Assembly: GCF_015477805.1 (NCBI RefSeq)
Contig: NZ_JADLQL010000001.1
Location: 868,001 to 932,000 of the forward strand
Direction of reading: 5' to 3'
Length of the DNA: 64,000 nt
DNA from: Nocardia flavorosea
GTDB taxonomy: Bacteria; Actinomycetota; Actinomycetes; Mycobacteriales; Mycobacteriaceae
Numbering within the stretch: position 1 is the stretch's first letter; every line of letters begins with the position of its first letter. The translations under genes and the position numbers were made by a program. Shown in pieces: positions 43,042 through 53,208 of this stretch. The notes beneath the pieces are model-generated. The model was not told the DNA's origin. It searched no databases and was given only the letters and a program-made list of their open reading frames with translations.

Positions 43042-46000
43042 GTGCCGGATCCCGGCAGCCACGCCACCGCCCACGCACGTGATACCGATATCGCCATCGT
43101 CGGTATCGGTGCGCGCTTCCCCGACGCTGCCGACCTCGCGGAATTCCGGGCCAACCTGGCCGCGGGGCGCGATTCGGTGGGGCCGATGCCGCCCGAACGG
43201 ATCACCGCCACGGGCCTGGACGACACCGTCACGTACCTGCCGATGGGGCACCTCACGGAGATCGATAGGTTCGACTACCGCTTTTTCGGGATGTCCCGCC
43301 GGGAGGCGTGTGTCACCGATCCGCAGCAGCGGCTCGCCCTGCTGCTGGCCCAGCGCGCGATCGAGGACGCCGGGTACACCACGCAGCGGCTGGCCCGGGC
43401 GGTCACCGCCGTGACGCTGAGTGCGGCGCAGTCGAGTTACCATTCCGCCGCGGTGGACCCGGGTCCGTTGAGCCTGCTCGGAAACGCCACCTTCGCGGGC
43501 CCGGCGCGTATCGCGCACCGGTTCGGATTCACCGGCGCGTGTTTCGGGGTCGACAGCGGATGCAACAGCGCGCTGGTGGCGGTGCATCACGCCTGCCGCG
43601 AATTACGTTCCGGGGACGCAGATTACGCACTCGCGGGTGGTGTTGTCGTGCGTGTGCACGGTACTCCGTCCTGGGGTGGGGGAAGCTTTTCCGAGATCAT
43701 GTCGCCCACCGGCGTCTGCCGCGCATTCGATGCCGACGCCGACGGCACTGTCAACGGCGAGGGTGGTGCGATCCTGCTGCTCACCACGGTGGCCCGGGCA
43801 CTGGCCGACGGTGCTCCGATCCACGCGGTGGTCCGCGGCAGCGCGACCCGGCACAACGGCGCGGCCGCCGCCACCATCAGCACGCCGAGCGCCGCCGCCC
43901 AGAGCGCCGTCATCACCAAGGCATGGGAGGCTGCCGGACTCGATCCGCACGCGGCCGGTTACCTCGAGACCCACGGGTCCGGGACGCGGCTCGGTGACGC
44001 GGTGGAACTGGAAGCGATCAGCGCGGTCTTCGGTGGCGGCCCCGGCCTGCCCATCGGCTCGGTGAAGACGAATATCGGTCACCTCGACCATGCCTCCGGT
44101 ATCGCCGGCCTGGTCAAAGCGGTGCTGAGCGTATCGGAGGCGCAGCTGTTCCCCTCGCTGCACTTCACCCGGCCGACCGGCGATTTCGACCTGGCGGCCG
44201 CCGGTATCGACGTGGTGACCGAGGGGCGGCCGTGGAGCGGCGACGCGGTGCGCGCCGCCGGCGTCAGCTCCTTCAGCCTGGGCGGCAGTATCGCGCACTG
44301 CGTGGTGTCGCAGGCTCCGCCGGTACCCGCCACCCCACGGTCGCGCCGCGCCCACTTGATCGGCGTTTCCGCGCGTACGCCCGAGGCATTGACCGAGCTG
44401 TGCGTCCGGCTCGCCGACGCAGTGCGCAGCACCGATGCCGAGCTGGAAGAAGTGGCCGCGACTCTCACCGTCGGTCGTGACCAGTACGAGCACCGGGTCG
44501 CCGTGACCGCCTCGGATACGGCGGAACTCGCCGAGGCGCTGGATAAGGCCGCGGTGCGCGCGCGCCGCGTGCCGACCGCGCCGCGCGTGGTGCTGCTGCT
44601 GTCTCCCGACGCCGTTCCGGTCCCACCGGGCCCGGCCGGCACCGTCGCGGCGCAGCCACCCACACTGCCCCCTGAACTACCCGCCACCGGAACGACGGCG
44701 TCGGTGCTGGCCGGGCAGATCGCGGTGCACGAACGGCTCACCGCGTGCGGGCTCCGGCTCGCGGCACTGCTGAGTGCCGGATCGTCACGCTTCGCCGCGC
44801 GGTACCTGCTCGGCTCCCGCGACGCAGTCGAACCGGCCGAACTCGCCGGCGCGGCCCCCACCATCGACGGCGACCGGCTCCTCGACGCGGTGCGCACCCT
44901 CATGGCCGCGGGACCGGTGGTTTTCGTGGAGCCCGGCCGGGACGGCAGGCTCGCCGAGCTCATCACCGACGCCGTGCCGGAAGCCGAGATCGTCTCCGCA
45001 GCCGCCGATACCGCCGATCTGGACGAACTCCTGGGCCGGTTGTACGAATACGGTGTCGACCTCGACTGGTCGGCCGTCGCGCCCGGCCACGTCCGCCGGA
45101 TGCGGCTGCCCGGCCACCCGATGCGCGAATCCGGCTGCTGGGTCGACATGCCCCGCGCCGCGGCGGCCGCCACCGTACCGCCCGCCCTGTCCGCCACGCC
45201 GCACAACCACTCCGATCCGGTGCGCTGGCTGCGTCGTACCCTCGCCGAACTGCTGTACACCGACGACGAGATCGACGAAAACGCCGACTATTTCGCCCTC
45301 GGCGGCAATTCGCTGATCGCGGTACAACTGGTGGACCGGATCGAGGAGACCTACGGCTTCCGGCCGAAACTGCTCGACGTCTACGAGCGTCCCCGGCTGG
45401 CCGATTTCGCCGAGCTTCTCGCGACCGGGCGCGCCGCCGGCACCACGCGCGCACCGATCCCGGCCCTGGTCGCGCACGACGAACCGGTCATGTCCTCGGG
45501 ACAGGAAAGGATGTGGTTCCACCACCAGTTCGATCCGCGGACGACGCTGTACAACTACCCTGTGGTCCAGCTGTTGCGCGGGCCGATCGATCCGGACGCG
45601 CTGCAGGGTACCTTCGACGACCTCGTCGAGCGACACGAGCCCCTGCGGTACAACTTCGCCGAGGTGGACGGCGTCGCGGTGTTGCGCATCCGTGACCGGC
45701 TGGACGACTACGTCCGCCGCGTCGACGTCTCCGCGGAACCCGATCCGCACGCCGCGGCCCGCGACCTCGTGCACGCTTCCGCGACCGAGCCGTTCGACCT
45801 CGCTGTGGACGCTTTGTTGCGGGTACTGCTCATCACCGTGGGGCCGGATACCCATGTACTGCAGTTGACCTGCCATCATGCCGTCACCGACGGCGCGACG
45901 CCGACAATTCTCGCCCGCGAGCTGCCGGAGCTCTACGCCGCGCGCCGGGAGGGCCGGCCGCACCGTCTGGCACCACTGCCGATCCGGTACCGCGACTACG

Positions 46001-47391
46001 CCGCCTGGCATCGCGCACTGCTGGCGAGTTCGGCGCTCGACCACGAACTCGACTACTGGCGCGAGACGCTGGCCGGCGCGCCGGTGTTACGGCTACCCAC
46101 AGATTTTCCCCGACCCGACCGCAAGACCTATGCCGGCGATCTGCATCCGTTCACCCTCCCCGCGCAACTGCTCACCGACCTGCGTGCGCTGGCGAGCCGT
46201 TCATCGGTCTCGCTGTTCGTGGTCCTGCTCAGCGCCTTCTATCTGACTCTCGCGCGGCACAGTGGCCAGCGCGATATCGTCGTCGGCACCCCGACCACCG
46301 GACGCGGACGAAGCGAATTCCAAGATCTGATCGGCTATTTCAACAGTACGGTTGCCTTGCGCACGGATTTCACCGCCGACACCACGTTGCCGGACATGCT
46401 GACCCGGGTGCGCTCGGTCGTATTCGATGCGCTCGAACATCAGGAGATCCCGTTCGACCGGGTGGTCAATGCTGTGGCGCCGCAGCGCGACCTGTCGCGC
46501 ACACCGCTGTTCGATGTGCTCTACATCCACCAGGTGACGCCACGAATGGAGCGAATCGACGAGGCGAGCGCGGAACTGTTCGATCTCGACCACACCGCAG
46601 GAAACGAATTCGGCGGACTACCCACCGGAACTGCGAAATTCGACCTGACGCTGGTTACTTTCGAATACGCCGACAGCGTCCCCCGCGATATCGGCGCGTG
46701 CCTGGAGTTCAGCACCGAACTGTTCACCACGCAGACGGTGGCCGCGCTCGGCGACGCATTCCTGGAGATCCTGAGGGCGATGGTGGCGGATCCCGGCACG
46801 CCGCCGATCGAGGCGCTGATCACCGGACTCCGCCGGGACTCGGACGTAACGGTATCGATCCCCACCGATCGACCACGCGCCTCGAACACCCTGGAATACG
46901 ACGTGGTCGCCCGTGCGGTAGAGCTGGATCCTGCCGAACTCGAACCCTTCGAGACCACGCTGTTCGACGCATATACGGTCCTGCTCGCCTGGTACAGCGG
47001 CGGTGACCGGTTGCGCATCGGCCTGCCCGACGGGCCCGAGGGTGCGCGAGACGTCATCGTGACCGTCCGTCCGGACACGACCTGGCGGACGTTGCGCGCC
47101 GGCCCGCCGGAATCGGTCGCGAGTACCGGCGCGACACCCCTGCGGTACCTCGGCCACGCGCAGGTCGTGCCGGCGGCCGCCGCGACCGAACTCGCGCTCG
47201 CCTGGGTGCCCGGCTCCGCCGAGTTGCGGGTGCACTACGCGACCGCACTGTTCGACCGAGCCTCCGCCGAGGCCATCGCCGGCGAACTGGTCGCGCTGGC
47301 GCGGGCCGCAATCGACAAACCGGACGAACCGGTGCACGACACCGTGCTCGGCATCGAAGCCTTCCAGGACGAACAGGAGATCCACCAGTGA
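43042..47391 (+). CDS. hybrid PKS-NRPS: KS - degenerate AT - T - C - partial C lobe
   Basis: 1449 residues. KS (~13-422) has Cys174 in VDSGCNSALVAVH (normally DTACSSS), His311 in ETHGSGT and His347 in KTNIGHLDH. Residues ~430-700 align to an acyltransferase domain but are ~100 residues short and lack GHSxG (LLSAGSSRFAA stands there), so AT is dead. A carrier follows (Ser757 in GGNSLIAV). The C domain (~806-1265) has intact HHAVTDG at about 945. The last ~180 residues resemble only the C-terminal lobe of another C domain. It should extend with a unit carried by the free ACP and pass it to an amino acid. GTG 43042 has AGGAG 7 nt upstream; GTG 43021 (GTGA overlap) is an alternative. Confidence 0.9.
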   Translation: MPDPGSHATAHARDTDIAIVGIGARFPDAADLAEFRANLAAGRDSVGPMPPERITATGLDDTVTYLPMGHLTEIDRFDYRFFGMSRREACVTDPQQRLALLLAQRAIEDAGYTTQRLARAVTAVTLSAAQSSYHSAAVDPGPLSLLGNATFAGPARIAHRFGFTGACFGVDSGCNSALVAVHHACRELRSGDADYALAGGVVVRVHGTPSWGGGSFSEIMSPTGVCRAFDADADGTVNGEGGAILLLTTVARALADGAPIHAVVRGSATRHNGAAAATISTPSAAAQSAVITKAWEAAGLDPHAAGYLETHGSGTRLGDAVELEAISAVFGGGPGLPIGSVKTNIGHLDHASGIAGLVKAVLSVSEAQLFPSLHFTRPTGDFDLAAAGIDVVTEGRPWSGDAVRAAGVSSFSLGGSIAHCVVSQAPPVPATPRSRRAHLIGVSARTPEALTELCVRLADAVRSTDAELEEVAATLTVGRDQYEHRVAVTASDTAELAEALDKAAVRARRVPTAPRVVLLLSPDAVPVPPGPAGTVAAQPPTLPPELPATGTTASVLAGQIAVHERLTACGLRLAALLSAGSSRFAARYLLGSRDAVEPAELAGAAPTIDGDRLLDAVRTLMAAGPVVFVEPGRDGRLAELITDAVPEAEIVSAAADTADLDELLGRLYEYGVDLDWSAVAPGHVRRMRLPGHPMRESGCWVDMPRAAAAATVPPALSATPHNHSDPVRWLRRTLAELLYTDDEIDENADYFALGGNSLIAVQLVDRIEETYGFRPKLLDVYERPRLADFAELLATGRAAGTTRAPIPALVAHDEPVMSSGQERMWFHHQFDPRTTLYNYPVVQLLRGPIDPDALQGTFDDLVERHEPLRYNFAEVDGVAVLRIRDRLDDYVRRVDVSAEPDPHAAARDLVHASATEPFDLAVDALLRVLLITVGPDTHVLQLTCHHAVTDGATPTILARELPELYAARREGRPHRLAPLPIRYRDYAAWHRALLASSALDHELDYWRETLAGAPVLRLPTDFPRPDRKTYAGDLHPFTLPAQLLTDLRALASRSSVSLFVVLLSAFYLTLARHSGQRDIVVGTPTTGRGRSEFQDLIGYFNSTVALRTDFTADTTLPDMLTRVRSVVFDALEHQEIPFDRVVNAVAPQRDLSRTPLFDVLYIHQVTPRMERIDEASAELFDLDHTAGNEFGGLPTGTAKFDLTLVTFEYADSVPRDIGACLEFSTELFTTQTVAALGDAFLEILRAMVADPGTPPIEALITGLRRDSDVTVSIPTDRPRASNTLEYDVVARAVELDPAELEPFETTLFDAYTVLLAWYSGGDRLRIGLPDGPEGARDVIVTVRPDTTWRTLRAGPPESVASTGATPLRYLGHAQVVPAAAATELALAWVPGSAELRVHYATALFDRASAEAIAGELVALARAAIDKPDEPVHDTVLGIEAFQDEQEIHQ

Positions 47392-48242
47392 CCGCACAGC
47401 ACCGGGTCGGGGTGGTCGGCGCGGGCACGATGGGCGCGGGTATCGCCCAGTGCGTGGCCGCAGCGGGCCTACCCGTCACCGTGGTCGATCCCGATCCCGC
47501 TGCTGCCGAACGTGCCCGGCGCGATATCCGCGCGGCGCTGCGTTCGAGCGTGCTGCTGGGCCGCGGTCCGCGCCCCGGTGAGCTCGCCGAGATCACCGGA
47601 CGCATCGGGTGGTCGCAGCATGTCGAGGAGCTGTGCGAAGCCACCTTCGTCATCGAATCCGTCACGGAACGAGTCGCACTCAAGTACCGCGTATTCGCCG
47701 AACTCGACCGTGTGTGTGCGCCGTCGGCCGTCTTCGCCTCCGGGACCTCGGCCATCCCCATCACCGACCTGGCCGCCCACACCACCCGGCCGGAGCGGAT
47801 GCTCGGACTGCATTTCATGAACCCCGCGCCGCTGACCGAGGCGGTGGAGGTGATCACCACCGCGCAGACCGCGCCCGCCACCCTGGCCACCGCGCTCGAC
47901 TTCCTGAATGCACTCGGCAAACGCGGCATCGTGGTCGGTGACGGTCCGGGCTTCGTCATCAACCGGGTGCTCATGCTCGCCATCGCGGAAGCCGCCGCTG
48001 TCACCGGATCCGGAACCGACGCGGCCACGGTCGACGCCTTGTTCGAGGGTTGCCTCGGGCATCGGATGGGGCCACTGCGCACCGCGGATCTGATCGGCCT
48101 CGACAATGTGGCCGACACACTCGCGGTTCTGCGCGATACCACCGGCGACGGCCGCTATCGCGTACCGGACGTGCTGGCCACGCTGGTCGAAAACGGGCAT
48201 CTGGGCCGCAAATCGGGAAGGGGATTCCATGCCTACCCCTGA
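47388..48242 (+). CDS. 3-hydroxyacyl-CoA dehydrogenase family protein (FkbK-like)
   Basis: 284 residues, a full-length 3-hydroxyacyl-CoA dehydrogenase fold. VGVVGAGTMGAGIAQCVAAAG binds NAD; FVIESVTERVALK, the catalytic His in GLHFMNPAPLTEAVEVI and VGDGPGFVINRVL follow. In hydroxymalonyl- and methoxymalonyl-ACP pathways the FkbK homolog oxidises glyceryl-ACP to the aldehyde level. It sits between two megasynthase genes, overlapping the first by GTGA and the second by 14 bp. No FkbG-like methyltransferase is seen, so the unit should keep a free hydroxyl. Confidence 0.9.
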   Translation: MTAQHRVGVVGAGTMGAGIAQCVAAAGLPVTVVDPDPAAAERARRDIRAALRSSVLLGRGPRPGELAEITGRIGWSQHVEELCEATFVIESVTERVALKYRVFAELDRVCAPSAVFASGTSAIPITDLAAHTTRPERMLGLHFMNPAPLTEAVEVITTAQTAPATLATALDFLNALGKRGIVVGDGPGFVINRVLMLAIAEAAAVTGSGTDAATVDALFEGCLGHRMGPLRTADLIGLDNVADTLAVLRDTTGDGRYRVPDVLATLVENGHLGRKSGRGFHAYP

Positions 48243-51200
48243 GGCGAGCACACTCGACCACCCGCTCGAACAGACGCCGGGGCTGGGGCCGCTGGCCCGG
48301 CGCAGCGGTGGAGGGACAGCGGCGGTCGTCCTGGCCGCGCTCGCGGTGTACACGCATCGCCGGACCGGCGCGGACCGGGTGATCGTCGGCTATCGATCCG
48401 GTACCACCGCGTTCGAGATCGGCGTGACACTGGCGGCGCGTGACAGTTTCCGCAGCGTCGCCACCCAGGTCGGGGCGCTGCTGCGGCAGCGCGCGACCGG
48501 TCCTGCCGGGCCGGAATGTCCGACCGTTGTGCACGATAACGACGGGTGGCAAGTCGGGGTGCCCGAGGCCGAGTTACCTGTGTTCGAAGGGCTTTTCGCG
48601 AAACTAGTAGCCGCTCCGGGAACGCCGGTCGCCCGAGTCGATCTCATCACCGAGGAAGAACGCGCGCGCATTCTGCGCCGCGGCGGCCCGGTGCGCGCCC
48701 GAGACCTGCACGCTACGGCTCTGACCGGTTTCGAATCGATCGCACGCCGGTCACCCGAGTCGATCGCACTGGTGTACGGCGCGGAATCGCTCAGCTACGG
48801 CGAACTGGAGGCCCGCGCGAATCGACTGGCACGCACTCTGGTTCGGCGTGGCATCGGACCGGAGTGCGTTGTCGGCGTGGCGATGGCCCGTTCGATCGAA
48901 GCGGTCGTCGCGGTGTACGCGGTGCTGAAGGCGGGCGGGGTGTACCTGCCGCTGGAACCGGGACATCCGGCCGAACGGCTGAATCGAATCCTGGCAGTGG
49001 CCGAGCCGGTACTGGTGCTGAGCACGCGCGGTGACGGCTTCGCCACCGACGCCGTGCCCGTCCACTACCTCGACGAGCCGCATGACGTGGACGAGGACGG
49101 CACACCGCTGCACGATGCCGACCGGCACGCACCTCTGCATTCCGGCAATTTGGCCTACCTCATGTTCACTTCCGGCTCGACCGGCGTGCCCAAGGGTGTC
49201 GCGGTCTCGCATGCGGCGGTGGTGGACCATCTGCGGTGGATGAGTGAGCATATCGGCCTGGACGAGACCGATATCGTCCTGCAGAAGACGCCGGTCACCT
49301 TCGACGTCTCGATCTGGGAACTGTTCTGGGCCGCGAGTACCGGAGCGACCCTTGCCATCGCACCGCCGTCGGCGCATACCGATCCGGCCGAACTGACCCG
49401 GTTGATCGCCGCGCACGCGGTGACGACCCTCCAGTTCGTGCCCTCGACACTGAGCAACCACCTCACTGTGGTGTCCGGCTTTCCGGCCTGCGTCCGCCGC
49501 GTGCTCACCATCGGGGAGACGCTCTCCCCCGCCCTCGCTCAGCGCTTCGGTGCGGCGACACCCGCGCGGCTGCACAACCTCTACGGGCCGACGGAAACGA
49601 CCGGCGCTGTCACGGGATATCCGGTGAACGGGCCGGATTCGGCGTCGATACCCATCGGTTCGGCCGCGACTGATACGCGGGCGTACGTTCTCGACGCGCG
49701 ACTGCGTCCGGTGCCCGACGGGCTGCCCGGTGAGCTGTATCTCGGCGGCGCACAGCTGGCGCGGTGCTATCAGGGCGAGCCCGCGCGTACGGCCGAGCGT
49801 TTCGTCGCGGACCCTTTCGAGCCCGGTGCCCGGCTGTACCGCACCGGCGATATCGTCCGGTGGAATGCGGCGACCGAGTTGCTGGAGTACCGGAGCCGAG
49901 CCGATCTTCAGGTCAAACGCCACGGTGTACGCATCGAACTGGGCGAGGTGGAGGCCGCACTCTCGGCGTGCGCGACGGTCGCGCAGGCGGTGGCGACGCT
50001 GCGTCCCGACGGAAGGCTCCTCGGCTATGTCGTGCCGGTAGCGGGCGCGGTCTGCGCGCCGGACGCCCTCCGCACGGAATTGTCCCGCGTCCTGCCGGCC
50101 GCCATGATGCCCGACGATATCGTTGTACTGGAAGCGTTCCCCGCCACCACCGCGGGCAAGGTGGACCGGGCGGCACTGCCCGAACCGGCGCCACGGGACC
50201 TTCCGTATCGTGCCCCGTCGACGCCGGTGGAGCAGACGTTGGCCGAGGTATTCGGGCAGGTGCTCGGCCGGGATCGGATCGGCGTCGACGAATCCTTCTT
50301 CGCCTCGGGCGGCGACAGCGTGATGTCGATTCTGCTGGTCTCCCGGGCGAAATCGCGGGGCGTCCACGTCACACCCGCGCAGGTTTTCGAACGGCCCACC
50401 GTCGCGGGGCTGGCCACGGTCGCCACGACCGGTGCGCCCGAGCGGCATATGCTCGCCGAACTACCCGGCGGCGGAGTGGGCGAGATACCGCTGCCGCCCG
50501 CCGTCCGCGCACTGATCGAGCGCGCCGCATCCGGACGCGTGCCGTTCGACCGGTACGCCCAGCACATGGTGCTCGACCTGCCCGCGGGAATCACCGCAAC
50601 CACACTGCGACAAGTGATCGGCGCGGTCGTCGACCAGCACGATATGCTGCGCGCACGGCTCTACCGCGACGCGGGCGGCGAGTGGCGCCTCTTCGCCGAC
50701 CCACCCGGATCCTTCGAGATCGGGCCGGTTCTCGGCCGGGTCGATATCTCGTCGGCCGATGATGCCGAAGAAGCCGCGATCCTCGCTCGTGAGACGGAAG
50801 CCGCGATCGCCCGGCTCGACCCAGCGAACGGGGTCGTGTTGCGGTGCGTCTGGCTCGATCGGGGCCGTGACGATCGCAGTGGGCTCCTCGTTGTCGTAAT
50901 CCACCACATCGCGGTGGACGGTGTGTCCTGGCGCATCCTGATCCCGGACTTCGTCGCGGCATGGGCCCGGCTCGAGTCGGGCCGGCCGCCGCGGTTGCCC
51001 GCCACGGGCACCTCGGTGCGGCGATGGGCCCACGCGCTGCGCGACAGAGCATCCGACCCAGGGCTATTCGCCCAGGGTGACCTCTGGCGGGAGCTGCTGC
51101 GGGGGCCCGATCCGCTGTTCACCGATCGTCGCCTCGATCCGCAAATCGACCACCACTCCACGATGCGCCGTATCGTCTGCGAGTTCGACGCGGCGACCAC

Positions 51201-53208
51201 CTCCGCCGTCGTGACCACGGTTCCTCCGCGCTACGGCACCGATACGAACACCGTCTTGTTGACCGCGCTGACTCTGGCTGTGGTCGCGTGGCGCGGCGGT
51301 GACAGCTCTGTCGTTCCCGTGCGGATGGAATCCCACGGCAGGCACGGCGATCTCGTGCCCGGTGCCGATCTCGCACGTACGGTCGGCTGGTTCACCGCAG
51401 CATATCCGTGCCGTTTCGACCTGACAGGTATCGATATCGCGGACGCGATCGTGGGCGGGCCCGCCCTCGCCGCAGCGGCGAAAACCGTCAAGGAACAAAT
51501 CCTTGCCGTACCCGAGGGCGGCATCGGCTACGGCTTGCTGCGCTACTTCGATACCGGTGTCGACCTGCCTGCCGAGACCACTCAACTGTCGTTCACGTAT
51601 CTGGGCGCGATCTCCGCAGCGAACGGCCCCTGGCTGCCCACGGCCCTCGCGAGCAACCGTGATCCGATCGACCCCGGCCTACCTGCCGAGGTGGCCCTCG
51701 CGGTCGATACCGCGGTCGTCGGTGATCGGCTCACCGCGGGCTTCTCGTTCCCCGAAACCCTGATCCGCCCCGACCGCGTCCACGACTTCGCCGAGCTGTT
51801 CGGGACGGTCCTGCGCACCCTCGCGCGACACGCGGCCGATCCGGCCGCCGGCGGGTGGACCCCCTCGGACTTCTCCCCCGCCGGTCTGCGGCAATCCGAG
51901 ATCGATCGCTGGGAGCGCCATTACGGCCGATTGTGCGATATCCGGGCGCTCACACCGATCCAGGAGAAGTTCGCCGACCTCGCGCCCGTGGACGGACCGG
52001 AGGTCCACACCCTCCAGGTGGTGCTGACCTGCGAAGGAACTCCCGATCTCGCACGTTTGCGTGCTGCCGCCCAGCATGTCGTGGATCGGCATTCCGCGCT
52101 GCGGGCAGCGTTCGTCCGCGACGGCGGCGGCCGCTGGCGTCAGCTCGTCGTCGCGACCGCGCCGATCGAGATCGGGGAAATCGACCTGGGCGAACACGGT
52201 ACCGAACTGGACGATATCCTGGCCGCGGAACAGGTGCGCCCATTCGACCTGGAAACCCCACCGCTCATCCGGTTCCTGCTGATCCGGACCGCGCAGCGCC
52301 GTTACGTGCTGTCGGTGACCAATCATCGGTTGCTGTTCGACGGCTGGTCCGCGCCGATCCTGATGCGAAACCTGCTGAGCGCCTTCGCGCTCGGTGGGGA
52401 CGGCCCGGACGAGGTGGACGACGGGTTCGCCACCTTCCTGCGCTGGCGGGCCGCGCAGAACCAAGGGCCCGCCGCCGCGGCCTGGCACGCTGCCCTGCAC
52501 GATCTCGCCGGTCCGACTCTGGTCGCCGCGACGGGCGCCGCACCACGCGATCCGGTGCGGTCGCATACCGAGCACACGGTGACGCTGACGGCCGCGCGCA
52601 CCGCCGCACTGGCCGACGTTGCCGCCGCATCCGGTGTCACGCTGAACACCGTCCTGCAGTACGTGTGGGCGTCGGTGCTGGGTGATCTCACCGGGTCCGA
52701 CGACGTCGTGTTCGGCGCGGTGGTCTCCGGACGGCCCGCGAGTATTCCCGGCGTCGACGCCATGGTCGGCTCGTTCATCAACACCGTGCCGGTGCGGGTG
52801 CGCCGCCGCGACGACCGGCCGATAGGCGCTCGGCTACGAGCGCTGCAGGCCGAGCAGGCGGTACTACTCGATCACCACCATCTCGGGCCCGCCGAGATCG
52901 AGGCCGCGGCCGGCGTTCCGGTGCGCGAATACTTCGACACACTGCTGGTGTTCGAGTCGTATCCGGTCGATATCGCGCCGACCCCCATCACCGTGGGCGA
53001 TCTGGTGCTGACCGATCTGTCGTCACGGGAGATCACTCTGTTTCCGCTGACCGCGACGGTATGGCCGCGCGACCGGCTGACAGTGGCCCTGAATTGGCAC
53101 CGCGATCTGCTGGACGACGATCTGGCGCGCCGGGTGATCGCCCGGCTGGAAGCCGAACTGGAACGGGTCGCGACCCTGCCCGCCGACGGCGCGAACGGAG
53201 AGAGATGA
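48229..53208 (+). CDS. NRPS: partial C lobe - A - T - E - C
   Basis: 1659 residues. Residues 1-~150 resemble only the C-terminal lobe of a C domain. Adenylation domain (~167-655): YLMFTSGSTGVPKG, FDVSIWELFW, NLYGPTETTGAV, YRTGDIVRW, TTAGKVDR; residues I align to the specificity code read D-V-W-Q-L-I-L-G-A, unassigned. Carrier with Ser697 in SGGDSVMS, the form typical before E domains. Epimerization domain (~750-1200) has HHIAVDG (892) and GIGYGLLRY. The final C domain (~1231-1645) reads NHRLLFDGWS: the second His of HHxxxDG is Arg1367, so it may be inactive. It should supply a D-amino acid. ATG 48229 overlaps the fkbK-like gene by 14 bp. Confidence 0.92.
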   Translation: MPTPEASTLDHPLEQTPGLGPLARRSGGGTAAVVLAALAVYTHRRTGADRVIVGYRSGTTAFEIGVTLAARDSFRSVATQVGALLRQRATGPAGPECPTVVHDNDGWQVGVPEAELPVFEGLFAKLVAAPGTPVARVDLITEEERARILRRGGPVRARDLHATALTGFESIARRSPESIALVYGAESLSYGELEARANRLARTLVRRGIGPECVVGVAMARSIEAVVAVYAVLKAGGVYLPLEPGHPAERLNRILAVAEPVLVLSTRGDGFATDAVPVHYLDEPHDVDEDGTPLHDADRHAPLHSGNLAYLMFTSGSTGVPKGVAVSHAAVVDHLRWMSEHIGLDETDIVLQKTPVTFDVSIWELFWAASTGATLAIAPPSAHTDPAELTRLIAAHAVTTLQFVPSTLSNHLTVVSGFPACVRRVLTIGETLSPALAQRFGAATPARLHNLYGPTETTGAVTGYPVNGPDSASIPIGSAATDTRAYVLDARLRPVPDGLPGELYLGGAQLARCYQGEPARTAERFVADPFEPGARLYRTGDIVRWNAATELLEYRSRADLQVKRHGVRIELGEVEAALSACATVAQAVATLRPDGRLLGYVVPVAGAVCAPDALRTELSRVLPAAMMPDDIVVLEAFPATTAGKVDRAALPEPAPRDLPYRAPSTPVEQTLAEVFGQVLGRDRIGVDESFFASGGDSVMSILLVSRAKSRGVHVTPAQVFERPTVAGLATVATTGAPERHMLAELPGGGVGEIPLPPAVRALIERAASGRVPFDRYAQHMVLDLPAGITATTLRQVIGAVVDQHDMLRARLYRDAGGEWRLFADPPGSFEIGPVLGRVDISSADDAEEAAILARETEAAIARLDPANGVVLRCVWLDRGRDDRSGLLVVVIHHIAVDGVSWRILIPDFVAAWARLESGRPPRLPATGTSVRRWAHALRDRASDPGLFAQGDLWRELLRGPDPLFTDRRLDPQIDHHSTMRRIVCEFDAATTSAVVTTVPPRYGTDTNTVLLTALTLAVVAWRGGDSSVVPVRMESHGRHGDLVPGADLARTVGWFTAAYPCRFDLTGIDIADAIVGGPALAAAAKTVKEQILAVPEGGIGYGLLRYFDTGVDLPAETTQLSFTYLGAISAANGPWLPTALASNRDPIDPGLPAEVALAVDTAVVGDRLTAGFSFPETLIRPDRVHDFAELFGTVLRTLARHAADPAAGGWTPSDFSPAGLRQSEIDRWERHYGRLCDIRALTPIQEKFADLAPVDGPEVHTLQVVLTCEGTPDLARLRAAAQHVVDRHSALRAAFVRDGGGRWRQLVVATAPIEIGEIDLGEHGTELDDILAAEQVRPFDLETPPLIRFLLIRTAQRRYVLSVTNHRLLFDGWSAPILMRNLLSAFALGGDGPDEVDDGFATFLRWRAAQNQGPAAAAWHAALHDLAGPTLVAATGAAPRDPVRSHTEHTVTLTAARTAALADVAAASGVTLNTVLQYVWASVLGDLTGSDDVVFGAVVSGRPASIPGVDAMVGSFINTVPVRVRRRDDRPIGARLRALQAEQAVLLDHHHLGPAEIEAAAGVPVREYFDTLLVFESYPVDIAPTPITVGDLVLTDLSSREITLFPLTATVWPRDRLTVALNWHRDLLDDDLARRVIARLEAELERVATLPADGANGER

